Shown here piece by piece: positions 22,435-32,115 of a DNA stretch of 64,000 nt. The position numbers and the translations under genes are program-made. The DNA comes from Alcanivorax sp. (lineage in GTDB: Bacteria > Pseudomonadota > Gammaproteobacteria > Pseudomonadales > Alcanivoracaceae). The notes under the pieces were generated by a model. The model searched no databases, was not told where the DNA came from, and worked only from the letters and a program-made list of their open reading frames with translations. The stretch is taken from contig NZ_NVWY01000001.1 in the NCBI RefSeq assembly GCF_002733835.1, positions 1 to 64,000 on the forward strand, given 5' to 3'. Within the stretch, counting starts at the first letter, position 1. Each line of letters starts with the position of its first letter.

Positions 22435-24300
22435 TCAGGGGCAGTTGCTGATCACGGTGAGAGCGCTCACCGATTCCAGGCTGGGGTGGTTCATGTAGAG
22501 GTCGCGCACGCCGTCCACTTCCAGGGTCTGGCCGATCATGGCCGGGTTGTTGGCGGGGCTGTATTCGGCACGCTGGTCGGATTCCAGCTTCACGTAAACG
22601 GTGGTGCTGCTGTTCAGGTCGCCCAGCTCCAGGGCGTAGGGGTCGTTGACGCCGCCGATCACTTCGCCGATCACGGTGAGCGGGGTGCCCTGGCTGCTGG
22701 CGTAGGCGTCGCTCACCGACACCGCGCCGCTGCTGCCACAACTGCCGCCGCCGGTACTGCCATCCACCAGCTGCATGTCGGTGACGTACTCGATGCTGGG
22801 CTCGCCCATGTAGACGTCACGCTCGCCGCTTACCTGCAGGGTTTCGCCGATCACTGCCGGGTTGTTCTGGGGGCTGAAGTCGTTGCGGTACTGGCTGTCC
22901 AGTTTCACGTAGAGGGTGGCGCTGCCGGCGCTGTCCTCAATTTCCAGGGCGTACTCGCCGTTGATGGCCTGGGTGATCACGCCTTCCACGGTGACGGTGG
23001 TGCCAGTGGGCTCGGCCAGAGCCTCGCTGACGGACAGCACCTCGTCGCCGCCAGAGCTGCCACCGGGGCCGTTCGGGGCACCGTAGGCGCCATAGTCGAA
23101 GGTGCTGGCATCCCAGGGGTTATAGCCGCCGGAGGGGGTGTTCCAGGGCTGGCCGTTATCCGGGTCGTCCAGTTCTTCACTGGCCATGGGCGTTGGTGTG
23201 GCGGTGCCGGCCGGGTGGGCGCTGCTGTTGAACTGGGTGTAGCTTTCCGGGGTGGCCAGCCAGTCGATCAGGTTAATGCTGAGCTGGGCGGCGTTACCCG
23301 CATCGGTCCAGCCCGGGTAGGTGTTTTTGGTGTTGCCGTTGTCCTGGCGCTTGTACTTGGGTGAGGCATCTTCAATGGGGCTGGAGTCACCGATAAAGGC
23401 GGCCTTGCCGGGGCCGGACTTGGCGATGGCCACGTAGGGGCCTTCAGCGGTGCCGCCGAAGTAGAGCCCGGAATCCACCGCATGGCTCCAGCGGCTGGGG
23501 CTGTCGCTGGTGGAGAAGTACACCAGGCCCTTGGCCTTGTTCGGGTCGGTGATCGCCAGGGTGGCGCCACCGGCCATCAGCACCGGGCCCACGCCGGTGG
23601 TCAGGCCTTCCACTTGGCTGGCGGGTTGGATACCGCTGGCGCCGCTGTGCCAGTCGATGGCATTGAAGCGGAAGCGGATGCCGAACTCCTGGGCCAGCCA
23701 GCCGCTGGCGGTACCGGGATTGCGCAGGTCACCGTAGCTGCCGCCCACATTGAACTGGGACAGGGTGGAGCGGTTATAGCCGTTGAACACTTCGGTGCTG
23801 TCCCAGGTGTTCAGGTTGCGGTCGGCATTGTAGTGATCGGCCACAAAGAAGATGCCCTTGCCGGCGGCCACAAAATCTTCCAGGGCCTGCAATTCCGCCT
23901 GGGTGAAGGGCCGGTTGCTTTCCGCCAATACCAGCACGTCCGCGTGGCTGATGGCGCTGTAGGTAATCACCGCTTCATTGGCGTTGCTGTTGGCGGTGGT
24001 GGGGTTGGTGTAGTCATCCACAAACTGGATAACGCCGTCGCTGTTTTTATCCACCCCGCGGTATTCCTGCACGGTGTAACCGGCACTGACCAGCGCATCG
24101 GCGAAGTCGGAAAAAGCGCCGTCGATCACCCAGTCCGCATTGCCTTCCGTGCCGCCATGGGAAACATCGAAGAGCACGACCTTGCCATTATCGTTAGCGC
24201 CGGGGGATTGAATTGGCGCCGGGTAGTTCCAGTCGTAGGGGGCAGCGTTGACGCTGGCGCAGAGCGTGGCCAACAGGGTAGTGAGAATCCGTTTGTTCAT
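22435..24300 (-). CDS. Secreted protein with N-terminal amidotransferase-like domain and two OB-like repeats
   Basis: A 621-residue exported protein with signal peptide MNKRILTTLLATLCASVNA. Residues about 40-360 resemble the DUF4350/GATase-like fold: LFDVSHGGTEG, a VLVLAESN strand and GIFFVADHYN. Two tandem C-terminal repeats of about 90 residues (about 440-530 and 535-620) share V-S-V-S-[DE]-A, YALE[IL], YVKL[DE]S, NNPA[MV]IG and [DE]VYM / DLYM. They resemble the OB-type domains attached to secreted nucleases. No catalytic nuclease motif is obvious. The gene precedes the cyclic-nucleotide phosphodiesterase. A role in extracellular nucleotide or phosphate use is inferred from this pairing only. 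Confidence 0.7.
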   Translation of the reverse strand: MNKRILTTLLATLCASVNAAPYDWNYPAPIQSPGANDNGKVVLFDVSHGGTEGNADWVIDGAFSDFADALVSAGYTVQEYRGVDKNSDGVIQFVDDYTNPTTANSNANEAVITYSAISHADVLVLAESNRPFTQAELQALEDFVAAGKGIFFVADHYNADRNLNTWDSTEVFNGYNRSTLSQFNVGGSYGDLRNPGTASGWLAQEFGIRFRFNAIDWHSGASGIQPASQVEGLTTGVGPVLMAGGATLAITDPNKAKGLVYFSTSDSPSRWSHAVDSGLYFGGTAEGPYVAIAKSGPGKAAFIGDSSPIEDASPKYKRQDNGNTKNTYPGWTDAGNAAQLSINLIDWLATPESYTQFNSSAHPAGTATPTPMASEELDDPDNGQPWNTPSGGYNPWDASTFDYGAYGAPNGPGGSSGGDEVLSVSEALAEPTGTTVTVEGVITQAINGEYALEIEDSAGSATLYVKLDSQYRNDFSPQNNPAVIGETLQVSGERDVYMGEPSIEYVTDMQLVDGSTGGGSCGSSGAVSVSDAYASSQGTPLTVIGEVIGGVNDPYALELGDLNSSTTVYVKLESDQRAEYSPANNPAMIGQTLEVDGVRDLYMNHPSLESVSALTVISNCP

Positions 24301-24549
24301 GTGGGATCATCCTTGAACCAGAAGGGGAGAGCCCAAGGCTGATACGGCGACAAGAAAATGCGGTAAAAAGATCGTGATAGTTTGATGAATTCCGGTGAAT
24401 GTATGGCAGGGTTGGCACTCAGGGCAGGTTTTATATTCCTGTCATCAGGGCATCATGACAGGGAGCCGAGAGGGCGACGCTATGGGCACCGGTTTGCGGA
24501 TTGACGGGCGATCACAACGGCCAGTGTACGGGCAAAAAGGTAAGGCACA

Positions 24550-25953
24550 ATGAGCCAGACAGCCTCCGATTCGACCCCCACGCCGGTGTCGTCTTTTTCG
24601 CTGGTCGCCGACAGCGATCAGGCGTTCACCCTGCGAGTCACCCTGGCCCGGTTGGCGCAGCGCACGCTGGATGTGCAGTACTACATCTGGGATGACGACA
24701 CCACCGGCAAGCTGCTGATCTATCGTTTGCTGGAAGCGGCGCGGCGGGGTGTGAAGGTGCGCATGTTGCTGGATCATGCCAATCAGTTGGGCCGCGATGT
24801 GAAGTGGGCGGCGCTGGATGCGCACCCCAATATCGAGGTGCGGTTATTCAACCCGTTCAAGGGTCGCTATAAATATTTTTTGCAATGGCTCTACCATGCG
24901 CCGCTGCTTAATCACCGCATGCATAACAAGGCCTGGATCATGGACGGGGAGCGGGCGCTGGTGGGCGGGCGAAATATTGCCGACCATTATTTTGGGGTGA
25001 ATGCGTCCACCAATTTCCGGGATCTGGATCTGTACGCCCATGGCGCCATTGTGGCGGATACCCGCACTGCGTTTGATGCCTTCTGGCAGAGCCCGCTGGC
25101 GGTGCCCATGAAAAGTTACCGGCGCCGAACCGAGGCCACGGCGGAACGGATCTGGCGTTGGCTGGGGCGCTGGCGCACCTCCCTGAAAGGTTATCCTTAC
25201 CTGTTTCCCCAACACGAAGCGTTTTTTACCGAGTACCTGCGCAAGCAGGAGCAGCAATGTGTGCAGGCGCCGGCGGCGTTGTTGTTCGATAGCCCGGACA
25301 AGGCCAGCGGTGCCAAGCAGACATTGATGGGTGAGCAGCTGGCCCGGTTACTGGGCAGGAAAGACCATCGCGAATTGCTGATGGAAGCCAGTTATTTTAT
25401 TCCGGGTGACGCCTTTGTTGAGGCGCTGGCGGGCTTTCGGCAGCGGGGTGGGCGAGCGGCCGTGTTGACCAATAGCCTGGCGACCAATGATGTGATTGCA
25501 GCTCATGGTGCCTATGCCCGTTATCGGCCGGGGTTGCTGGCGGCGGGGGTGGAATTGCATGAATTGCAGCCCAATGCCCGGGCGCTGCGTCGTCAGGTGC
25601 GATTGTTCAAAGGCCGGTCCCAGGCGAGCCTGCATACCAAGGCCATGGTGCTGGACCGGCGTGAAATTTTTGTTGGGTCGTTCAATATTGACCCGCGCTC
25701 GGTGCACCTGAATACCGAGATGGGTTACTACGTGGCGTCTGCCGAACTGGGGCAGCAGGTGGCGGCGTTTATTGAAGAAGGGCTGGCGCCGGAAAACAGT
25801 TATCGGGTCGACAAAGAGCAGGAAAAACTGACTTGGGCCGGTGATGGCCATGACGGTCGTCCGGTGGTGCGCCACAGCGAACCTGACGTGACGGTGTGGC
25901 GACGGCTGCTGGCATGGTTGCTGTCGCTATTGCCCATTGAGCGGATGCTGTAG
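24550..25953 (+). CDS. Phospholipase D family protein, cardiolipin synthase C-like
   Basis: Two HKD catalytic motifs are visible: H-x-K at NHRMHNKAWIMDG (about residue 121) with GGRN following, and SLHTKAMVLDRR (about 361) with GSFNIDPRS. The spacing and 467-residue length fit the ClsC (YmdC) branch, which makes cardiolipin from phosphatidylglycerol and phosphatidylethanolamine. No signal peptide is seen. The gene stands alone between the secreted-protein gene (opposite strand) and a thioesterase. Confidence 0.85.
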   Translation: MSQTASDSTPTPVSSFSLVADSDQAFTLRVTLARLAQRTLDVQYYIWDDDTTGKLLIYRLLEAARRGVKVRMLLDHANQLGRDVKWAALDAHPNIEVRLFNPFKGRYKYFLQWLYHAPLLNHRMHNKAWIMDGERALVGGRNIADHYFGVNASTNFRDLDLYAHGAIVADTRTAFDAFWQSPLAVPMKSYRRRTEATAERIWRWLGRWRTSLKGYPYLFPQHEAFFTEYLRKQEQQCVQAPAALLFDSPDKASGAKQTLMGEQLARLLGRKDHRELLMEASYFIPGDAFVEALAGFRQRGGRAAVLTNSLATNDVIAAHGAYARYRPGLLAAGVELHELQPNARALRRQVRLFKGRSQASLHTKAMVLDRREIFVGSFNIDPRSVHLNTEMGYYVASAELGQQVAAFIEEGLAPENSYRVDKEQEKLTWAGDGHDGRPVVRHSEPDVTVWRRLLAWLLSLLPIERML

Positions 25954-26055
25954 GCGCGGCAAGCTGGTTGTCTTTAGTCGCCGACTGGTGAGCGCCAACG
26001 GGCATAGAGGGAGCTTGCAGGTTGTTGCGATATTTTGGATTTTATGGAGAACATC

Positions 26056-26499
26056 ATGGTCCAGCCTTTTTGCTTTCGATTCCGGGTGCGCTACAACGAA
26101 TGCGATGCCCAGCATGTGGTGTTTAACGCTCGTTACGGGGACTACGTGGACATCGCCATGACCGAATTCATGCGTGCACTGGGGCGGGATTACAGCCAGT
26201 TGCTGGCGGAAGGGCTGGATAACCAGGTGGTGAAGTTGACCACGGAATGGCAGTCATCGGCACGGTTTGATGACGTGCTGGATGTGTTCGTGTCACTCAC
26301 CCATATGGGCAACACGTCGTTCTCCCTGCAAGCGGATATCCGCCACGCGGATGATGGCCGTGCCATTGCCCGTTCGGAAGCGGTGTACGTGATGATGACC
26401 ACCGAGCCGTTCGCGAAAACCCCGGTGCCGGATGATCTGCGTGAACGGTTGCAGGCGGGAGCGCCGGGGGTCGTCATCGACCAGAGTGGTCGCGGCTGA
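26056..26499 (+). CDS. Hot-dog-fold acyl-CoA thioesterase (4HBT family)
   Basis: A 147-residue protein with the 4HBT signature: RVRYNECDAQHVVFNARYGDYVD near the N-terminus, where the D of ECDAQHVV aligns with the catalytic aspartate. I chose the ATG at 26056 because GGAGA lies 6-7 bases upstream; longer in-frame starts at 26035 (TTG) and 26044 lack such a site. Likely hydrolyses acyl-CoA or similar thioesters in the cytoplasm; the chain-length preference is not readable. Confidence 0.85.
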   Translation: MVQPFCFRFRVRYNECDAQHVVFNARYGDYVDIAMTEFMRALGRDYSQLLAEGLDNQVVKLTTEWQSSARFDDVLDVFVSLTHMGNTSFSLQADIRHADDGRAIARSEAVYVMMTTEPFAKTPVPDDLRERLQAGAPGVVIDQSGRG

Positions 26500-26548
26500 A
26501 CGCCTGGTGCAGGAGCACCGCTGGTGGTACTCCTGCACGGCGTGTGGT

Positions 26549-27529
26549 TCAGGCTCCGGCCACGTCCAGCACCACCTTGCCCTTGGCGGTACGTGAGGTC
26601 AGCGCGGCCAGTGCTTGTTCGTATTCTTCGAACTTGAACACCTGGCTGATGCGCGGTTTGAGCTTGCCCTGGCCGAACAGCTGGAACAGTTCCATGATGT
26701 TCTGCATGTTCACTTTCGGTTCCTGCTGGGTGAACGCGCCCCAGAATACCCCGACGATGGAGCAGCCTTTCAGCAGCGCCAGGTTGGCGGGAATTTTGGG
26801 GATGTCGCCGGCGGCAAAACCGACCACCAGCAAGCGGCCGTTCCAGGCCATGTTGCGCAGGGCCGCTTCGGTGAACTTGTCACCCACCGGGTCGTAGATC
26901 ACGTCCACGCCTTTCGGGTAACGCTTCTTGAGCGCCTCTTTCAGGTCTTCGTCAGCGTAGTTGATCAGGTCATCCGCGCCGGCTTCCTTGGCCACTTCCA
27001 GTTTCTCATCGCTGCTGGCACAGGCGATCACCTTGGCGCCCATGGCCTTGCCAATTTCCACTGCAGCCAGGCCCACGCCGCCACTGGCGCCCAGCACCAG
27101 CAGGGTTTCTCCGGGCTGGATGTTGGCCCGTTGTTTCAGCGCGTGATAACTGGTGCCGTAGACCATGGAAAAGGCGGCGGCGGTGTGGTCATCCATGCCG
27201 TCAGGCACTGGGATCAGACGGTTCTCCGGCACCAGAATTTCTTCGGCAAAAGCACCGTAACCGGTGAGGCCCATGATCCGCTGGCCGGGTTTGAAGTTTT
27301 TCACGCCGTCGCCCACTTCCAGCACTTCGCCGGCCATTTCGCCGCCCGGTGAAAACGGCAATTCCGGTTTGATCTGGTACTTGCCTTCGATAATCAGGGT
27401 GTCGGGGAAGTTCAGCCCGGCGGCTTTTACCCGCACCTTTACTTCGCCTTTGCCCGGCGCAGGGGATGCGATGTCTTCAATGACCAGCGTGTTGGCTGGG
27501 CCCAGTTCCTTGCACAGAATGGCGCGCAT
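26549..27529 (-). CDS. NADPH:quinone oxidoreductase family protein (zinc-independent MDR)
   Basis: A 326-residue medium-chain reductase. The N-terminal GroES-like domain (PGGEMAGEVLEVG) is followed by the NADPH-binding Rossmann motif GASGGVGLAAVEIGKAMGA (about residues 148-166). The zinc-binding cysteines of alcohol dehydrogenases are absent, which fits the quinone reductase/enoyl reductase branch. A good GGGAG site precedes the ATG. The exact substrate is unknown. Confidence 0.88.
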   Translation of the reverse strand: MRAILCKELGPANTLVIEDIASPAPGKGEVKVRVKAAGLNFPDTLIIEGKYQIKPELPFSPGGEMAGEVLEVGDGVKNFKPGQRIMGLTGYGAFAEEILVPENRLIPVPDGMDDHTAAAFSMVYGTSYHALKQRANIQPGETLLVLGASGGVGLAAVEIGKAMGAKVIACASSDEKLEVAKEAGADDLINYADEDLKEALKKRYPKGVDVIYDPVGDKFTEAALRNMAWNGRLLVVGFAAGDIPKIPANLALLKGCSIVGVFWGAFTQQEPKVNMQNIMELFQLFGQGKLKPRISQVFKFEEYEQALAALTSRTAKGKVVLDVAGA

Positions 27530-27637
27530 GTGGTGCTCTCCCGAAAATCAGAATTTTTATGTGTAGGAGACGCTAACGCCGATGGGGGCATTAGACAAAT
27601 GCATGGGACGCATTGAGAGGGATAAGAGAAATGAATA

Positions 27638-27782
27638 GTTGAAAGTTCAAAGTGTAAAGTTGAAACGCGGGCCAGGCGGTGATGCCTTGCGATGCCATGC
27701 CCGCGATTAACGGTAACGGCGCGGGTGGGGCCTTTCAGCAAACTGTGCCCCGGCCCGCGCTTTTCAACTTTAAACTTTCAAC
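27638..27782. repeat. Palindromic intergenic element, about 145 bp
   Basis: The left arm (27638-27673) begins GTTGAAAGTTCAAAG and ends TTGAAACGCGGGCC; the right arm (27752-27782) reads as its reverse complement except for a 7-base insertion, one base change and one extra A. A 78-base spacer separates the arms. It lies between the quinone reductase start and the penicillin acylase stop and carries no gene. Confidence 0.7.
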
Positions 27783-27794
27783 TTGCTCCTGTTG

Positions 27795-30700
27795 TTACCG
27801 GTGCCCGGTGAATTCCACGACCTGCTGGAAGGTGGGGCGGTTTTGCCAGTGGATGGGGGCGACGCCGGACAGGCCGATGGCGCGGTGCTGGATCTGGTCC
27901 TGGCTTTCGTCCACGTTCCAGCTGTCCATGCTGGCGATGCCGCCCAGCTGGTCGATGGCCTGGTTGAGGCTGTCGGACAGGGCGTCGCGGCAGGCGTTGC
28001 TGTCATTGGTGTCCGCGCAACGCAGGGCCCGGTACGGGTTGGCGCTGGTACCCAGGGCCTGCTCCAGGACCCGCTCCAGATAGCCGTAGTAGCCATTGTT
28101 ATAGGCGGACCCGCCGGCACCGGGCTTGTTGTCACGGCCCATCAGCGACAGGTTCTGGCCGTCCACGTCTTCCACGGCGGTGATTTGTGGCAGCAGGGTG
28201 TCGATCATCAACGGGTACCAGGCATCCATCAGGGCCACGGCGGCTTCTTCATCGTAGTTGCCGCTGCCGTCCCGGTCGCGGCGCATGGCGCCGTTGGTGA
28301 CCCAGTCCTGCATCAGGCGGATGGCGCTGTCCTGGTCGCCGGTGACCGGTGCACTTTCCAGCAGGGCCAGGGCGTGGGGAATGATTTCCTGGCCACGCAG
28401 GTCCACGGTGGCGGCATCGCCCATGGCTTCCACCATGCGTGCCCGGGTGACGCTGCCCTCTTCGACCAGTTGTTGCAGGCGCACATCAAGGATGTCGTTG
28501 CGGTGGGCGGAGCCGTAGGGGGCGTGGGCGTCGGCAGCCCACCAGTCACGGGCCGGGCGGTTGTTCCAGCTGGCCAGGTAGCCGCGCTCAGGGTTACTGG
28601 CCTGGGGGTGGGCCTGTTGGGGCAGGAAGCCGTTCCAGTCGTACTGGCCGTTACCCCAGCTGGGCAGCTCCGGGTGAATGCCGTTGGCACGCTGCGGATA
28701 GTCGCCGGAATGGAAATAGGCGATGTCGCGGTCGTCGATGTAGAACCAGTTGAAGCTGCCGGTGGTGTTGTAGAAAACGTCGTAGAAGCTTTGTACGTCA
28801 TGGACATCGTTGCGGCTGGCTTGCAGGAACGGCAGGGCCGTATCCAGCTCGGCAAAGTAGGTGCTGCGCTGGCGAGTCACTGCCACGGGCAGGCCGGACA
28901 CGGTGGCGAAGCCAATCACCGGGCCGTACTCCTCGGTGCGGATCACGCGGCGGTGGACGGCTTCGTTTTGACCGACCGCTTGCGGGTCGGTGGAGGAGGC
29001 CAGGTTCCAGCGGGCCACCCATTCTTCGTCGATCACGTCGAAGGGTTTGCACTGGCCGTTAACCTGGTAGCCGCCTTCACCGTGGGCGGGAGCCTCGGCC
29101 GGTGAGCAGCGCTGTACCACGCGCACGTCGGTGAGGTCGGAGCTGCCGGAGGTGGCACTCCAGGCGAAGTCCGGGCCGCGGCCGATGACCACGTAGGGCA
29201 GGCCGGTGAAGGTCATGCCACGGGTGTTGATATCGCCACCATGGATAGACATTTCCAGCAGCAGTTGCGGTACGAAGTAACTGGTCTGCGGGCCGAACAC
29301 GGCCAGCGGCTGGCCACTGGCGGAATGCTCGGCATTGAGCAACAGGGCATTGGACATGGTGCTCGGGAAGCCATCACGCAGGCCGTTAAGGCCGGTTTCG
29401 ATGCCGGCAATGCGTTGCATGACCTGTTCGCGCTGGTGGTCACTAAGGCGGGCGTTGTCTTGCCCGCTGGCGCCTAGCTGCCGGGTCAGTGTGGCCCAGT
29501 GTCGGGCCAGGTTGGCGCCATCATCGTCGAGAAATGACAGGGACAGGATGCCGCCGAGCAGGTCGCCCACGGTATCCAGCAAGCCGCCGACCACGCCGGT
29601 GCCGGGTAGGGCGGGGACGTTGCCCAGCGCTTCGGGGCACTGGGGCTGGCCGGGTCGGCCACAGGGTTCATGGGTCAACGGTTGGTGGGCCTGGAAGGAG
29701 CCGGCGTCGAACATGATGGCACCGGGGAACTGGCCAGCCAGCTCGCCGCGCAGCGGGCACAGGTCGGGCAGGGTTGGCGGTGACTGGGTGGCAAAAGAGC
29801 GGGTGGTGGTGACGGAGGATTCTGCATCGACCCCGTTGCGCAAGTCTTTCCACAGGGCACAGGCGGTTTCCGCGCTGCCGGTCTGTTCTTCCAGCGCTTG
29901 CAGCAGCAGCACGTTCTTGTGCTCGTTGCCGCCGCCGCCGGCGAAGATGCCCTGAATCAGGGTGGCGATGGCGACCACGTCTTCAATCACGAAGGGTTCC
30001 AGCTGCACGCCCAGCGCCACGTATTCCACCGGCACCTGCAACAGGCCGCCACGGGCATCGCTCACGTACTGGTTGAGGCCGGCCACATAGTTGGTGGCAT
30101 CCTCGAACACCTGGGCGCCGTCGTCACCGAAACGGGCGATGGTCTTGGCGATCATGGTGGTGCGGTCTTCTTCCCGGTAGGGGGCGTCCACCGCAATGTC
30201 CTGGTCGAAGGAGAAATCCGCCGGACCCAGGAAGCGGGACAGTTCACCCCGGCCGGCCCGGCGCAGTACGTCGAGCAGGAACAGGCGGTCGGCGGCGGTG
30301 ACATAGCCGACGCCAAATAAGGCATCGCGGCGGGAGTCGCCGTAAATGTGCGGCACCCCAAAGTTATCCCGTTTGATGTCCACCTGGTAACCGGCGGTGT
30401 CGAGGGTCAGCTCACTTTCCCAGTTACCGGCGTCGGGGGCCAGCAAGGGGGCCGCTTTGAAATAGTCGGTTAGCTGATCATCGGTGATCCCGGGTTCGCT
30501 ACGCACCAGCGCATCGTAGAGGCCCAGCTGATCATCGAAGTGCGGCTCCTTGGTGAGCGCGGGGACCAGGCCGGTTTCCGCCACCAGGTCATCCAGCAGG
30601 GTGCCGACCAGGTCGCCCAGACCGGGAATGTCGGCGGTCAGGCTGCTGAGCCCGCCGATATCATCCTGACCGGGGGGCAGGATGTTGAGCACGGTGCCGT

Positions 30701-30887
30701 AATCCGCATAGGGCGCAGAGACGGTGGCGGGACGATCCGCCGGCGGTGCGGGCGGCGTTTCCGGTTCCGTGGGCAGGTTGGGTGTGGGGGTGTTGGCGGC
30801 CGGGGCGGGGCTACTGGAACCGCCTCCCCCGCAGGCACTGATCAGGCTGGCGGCAAGCAGCGCGGTAATGACAACTCCGGGTTTCAT
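27795..30887 (-). CDS. Penicillin acylase family lipoprotein (Ntn hydrolase)
   Basis: Large exported amidase of 1030 residues. A signal peptide with lipobox LISAC (about residues 15-19) is followed by a low-complexity linker of G, S, P and T. The family layout is alpha chain, spacer, then beta chain starting at the catalytic serine in the SNALLLNAEHSASGQPL region (about residue 510), with the conserved NFGVPHIY segment (about 175) and the nearby substrate-binding segment GRGPDFAWSATSG (about 560). Relatives cleave penicillin, acyl-homoserine lactones or other N-acyl amides. Which of these is cleaved cannot be read here. GAGGAGAG precedes the ATG. Confidence 0.88.
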   Translation of the reverse strand: MKPGVVITALLAASLISACGGGGSSSPAPAANTPTPNLPTEPETPPAPPADRPATVSAPYADYGTVLNILPPGQDDIGGLSSLTADIPGLGDLVGTLLDDLVAETGLVPALTKEPHFDDQLGLYDALVRSEPGITDDQLTDYFKAAPLLAPDAGNWESELTLDTAGYQVDIKRDNFGVPHIYGDSRRDALFGVGYVTAADRLFLLDVLRRAGRGELSRFLGPADFSFDQDIAVDAPYREEDRTTMIAKTIARFGDDGAQVFEDATNYVAGLNQYVSDARGGLLQVPVEYVALGVQLEPFVIEDVVAIATLIQGIFAGGGGNEHKNVLLLQALEEQTGSAETACALWKDLRNGVDAESSVTTTRSFATQSPPTLPDLCPLRGELAGQFPGAIMFDAGSFQAHQPLTHEPCGRPGQPQCPEALGNVPALPGTGVVGGLLDTVGDLLGGILSLSFLDDDGANLARHWATLTRQLGASGQDNARLSDHQREQVMQRIAGIETGLNGLRDGFPSTMSNALLLNAEHSASGQPLAVFGPQTSYFVPQLLLEMSIHGGDINTRGMTFTGLPYVVIGRGPDFAWSATSGSSDLTDVRVVQRCSPAEAPAHGEGGYQVNGQCKPFDVIDEEWVARWNLASSTDPQAVGQNEAVHRRVIRTEEYGPVIGFATVSGLPVAVTRQRSTYFAELDTALPFLQASRNDVHDVQSFYDVFYNTTGSFNWFYIDDRDIAYFHSGDYPQRANGIHPELPSWGNGQYDWNGFLPQQAHPQASNPERGYLASWNNRPARDWWAADAHAPYGSAHRNDILDVRLQQLVEEGSVTRARMVEAMGDAATVDLRGQEIIPHALALLESAPVTGDQDSAIRLMQDWVTNGAMRRDRDGSGNYDEEAAVALMDAWYPLMIDTLLPQITAVEDVDGQNLSLMGRDNKPGAGGSAYNNGYYGYLERVLEQALGTSANPYRALRCADTNDSNACRDALSDSLNQAIDQLGGIASMDSWNVDESQDQIQHRAIGLSGVAPIHWQNRPTFQQVVEFTGHR

Positions 30888-31189
30888 GGTGCTCTCCTCG
30901 GGACTTTATTGTTTTAAGTGCGATGGTCGTGTGCGCGACACTTTTCGCACGGTAGTCCCAAGATTGGCATTCCCGTGGGTATGAGGGGGAGAGGCGGCAA
31001 CAAAACAGAAAGAAAAGCCTACTTAACGCAGCATGAAAAGACAGCTACGAGCTTCTAGCCATGAGTTGCTAATGGCAGCCGGGTTTTCTGGTGAGATGCG
31101 AAGGGATGAAGTGACGTTTTTGGGTATTAGCAAGTGGGGGCAGCTGCTCACCTCTAGACGCTAGAAGCTCGCAGCTAGGCGCTGTTTTC
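30888..31189. other. Intergenic gap without a gene
   Basis: About 300 bases between the penicillin acylase start and the MerR-regulator stop. Apart from the palindromic element at 31043-31176 I see no gene or RNA. The acylase promoter must lie in its left part, but no clear hexamer pair was found. Confidence 0.6.
31043..31176. repeat. Palindromic intergenic element, 134 bp
   Basis: The left arm AGCTACGAGCTTCTAGC (31043-31059) and the right arm GCTAGAAGCTCGCAGCT (31160-31176) are reverse complements at 16 of 17 positions, with a 100-base spacer. The words AGCT and TTCTAG recur inside the element. It is similar in design, but not in sequence, to the elements at 27638 and 32116. Confidence 0.7.
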
Positions 31190-32035
31190 TTAGCCCTTTT
31201 TTTCCATATGCGCCAGCACGTTGGCCAGGCGATCGACGAGAATCTTGTTGATGCTCTTTTCCAGTACCCGGCCCAGTTCATCGCTGACCACGGCATCCGC
31301 CAGCGGGCGAATGCGGGTGATGAAGTCGGCCAGCTTGGGCACGTCTTCGCCTTCAGGGAGGGCTTCGTCGCCGTACTTCTCGTCCACCAGGTGGTGGATG
31401 ATCATGCCGATAAAACGCTCGGCCAGCTTGTCCACTTCCTCGCGGACCAGGCTCACATGGGTGAGTACCGCGTCCAGCGGCACGCCGGCTTCGCTCAGTT
31501 CCTTGCCGGCGTTGTAAACGCGCGGGTAGGGCAGGCGCAGGCGCATACCTTCCGGGATGATGTAGCCGAGCTTGACCGCCTTGGTCATCACGTCCGGGGT
31601 GATGTCTTCACCGAAGTCATCGAGCAGGTCCTGATAGTCCACGTAGGAGGGGACGCTGGGGTTCTGCCAGGAGGTAACAGCCACTTCCAGGCCGAGAATA
31701 TCGTTGAGTTCGCGGCCCTGTTCCCAAGCGCTGAGCAGGTCGCGGATATTGTTGAGCGTGTAACCGCGCTCCAGCAAGGCGCCAATGATTTTCAGCCGGG
31801 CCAGGTGCACGTCGGTATAAATACCGGTGCGGCCGCGCTTTTCCGGGGGCGGAAGAATGCCGCGATCCTGGTAGGCACGCACGTTACGCACCGTCGAGCT
31901 GGCTTCGCGGGCCAGTTCGTCGATGGTGAATTCCTTGTGGTCGCCGGCGTCTGCCGGGGCCTGTTGCTCAGCCGGTTGGGTGTATTTCTTCAGGCTGCGC
32001 AAAATAGCTGCGGGATTACGGTCACTGGTTTTCAT
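31190..32035 (-). CDS. MerR-family transcriptional regulator
   Basis: A 281-residue regulator counted from the ATG at 32035; an in-frame ATG at 32062 would add nine residues. The winged HTH is at about residues 40-105: FTIDELAREASSTVRNVRAY is the recognition unit and GRTGIYTDVHLARL is the wing. The C-terminal 180 residues are a large effector or dimerisation region without the cysteines of metal sensors. Ligand and targets are unknown. It lies upstream of neither operon in an obvious way, so autoregulation or a distant target is possible. Confidence 0.85.
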   Translation of the reverse strand: MKTSDRNPAAILRSLKKYTQPAEQQAPADAGDHKEFTIDELAREASSTVRNVRAYQDRGILPPPEKRGRTGIYTDVHLARLKIIGALLERGYTLNNIRDLLSAWEQGRELNDILGLEVAVTSWQNPSVPSYVDYQDLLDDFGEDITPDVMTKAVKLGYIIPEGMRLRLPYPRVYNAGKELSEAGVPLDAVLTHVSLVREEVDKLAERFIGMIIHHLVDEKYGDEALPEGEDVPKLADFITRIRPLADAVVSDELGRVLEKSINKILVDRLANVLAHMEKKG

Positions 32036-32115
32036 GTGGCGATGATAGCCCCCTTTTTGCACTGGGGCTAGAAGGGGAGACGCAGCACGCTACATGCATC
32101 ACGCAACAACGCGGG

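Noticed and set aside
27783-29105. Long rightward frame opposite the penicillin acylase gene
   Set aside because: Valine-, glycine- and histidine-rich translation typical of a high-GC antisense shadow. Similar shadows over 20358-24342 were also dropped.
30540-30917. Rightward frame opposite the acylase N-terminus
   Set aside because: It is the complement of the low-complexity linker and signal peptide region and has no independent support.
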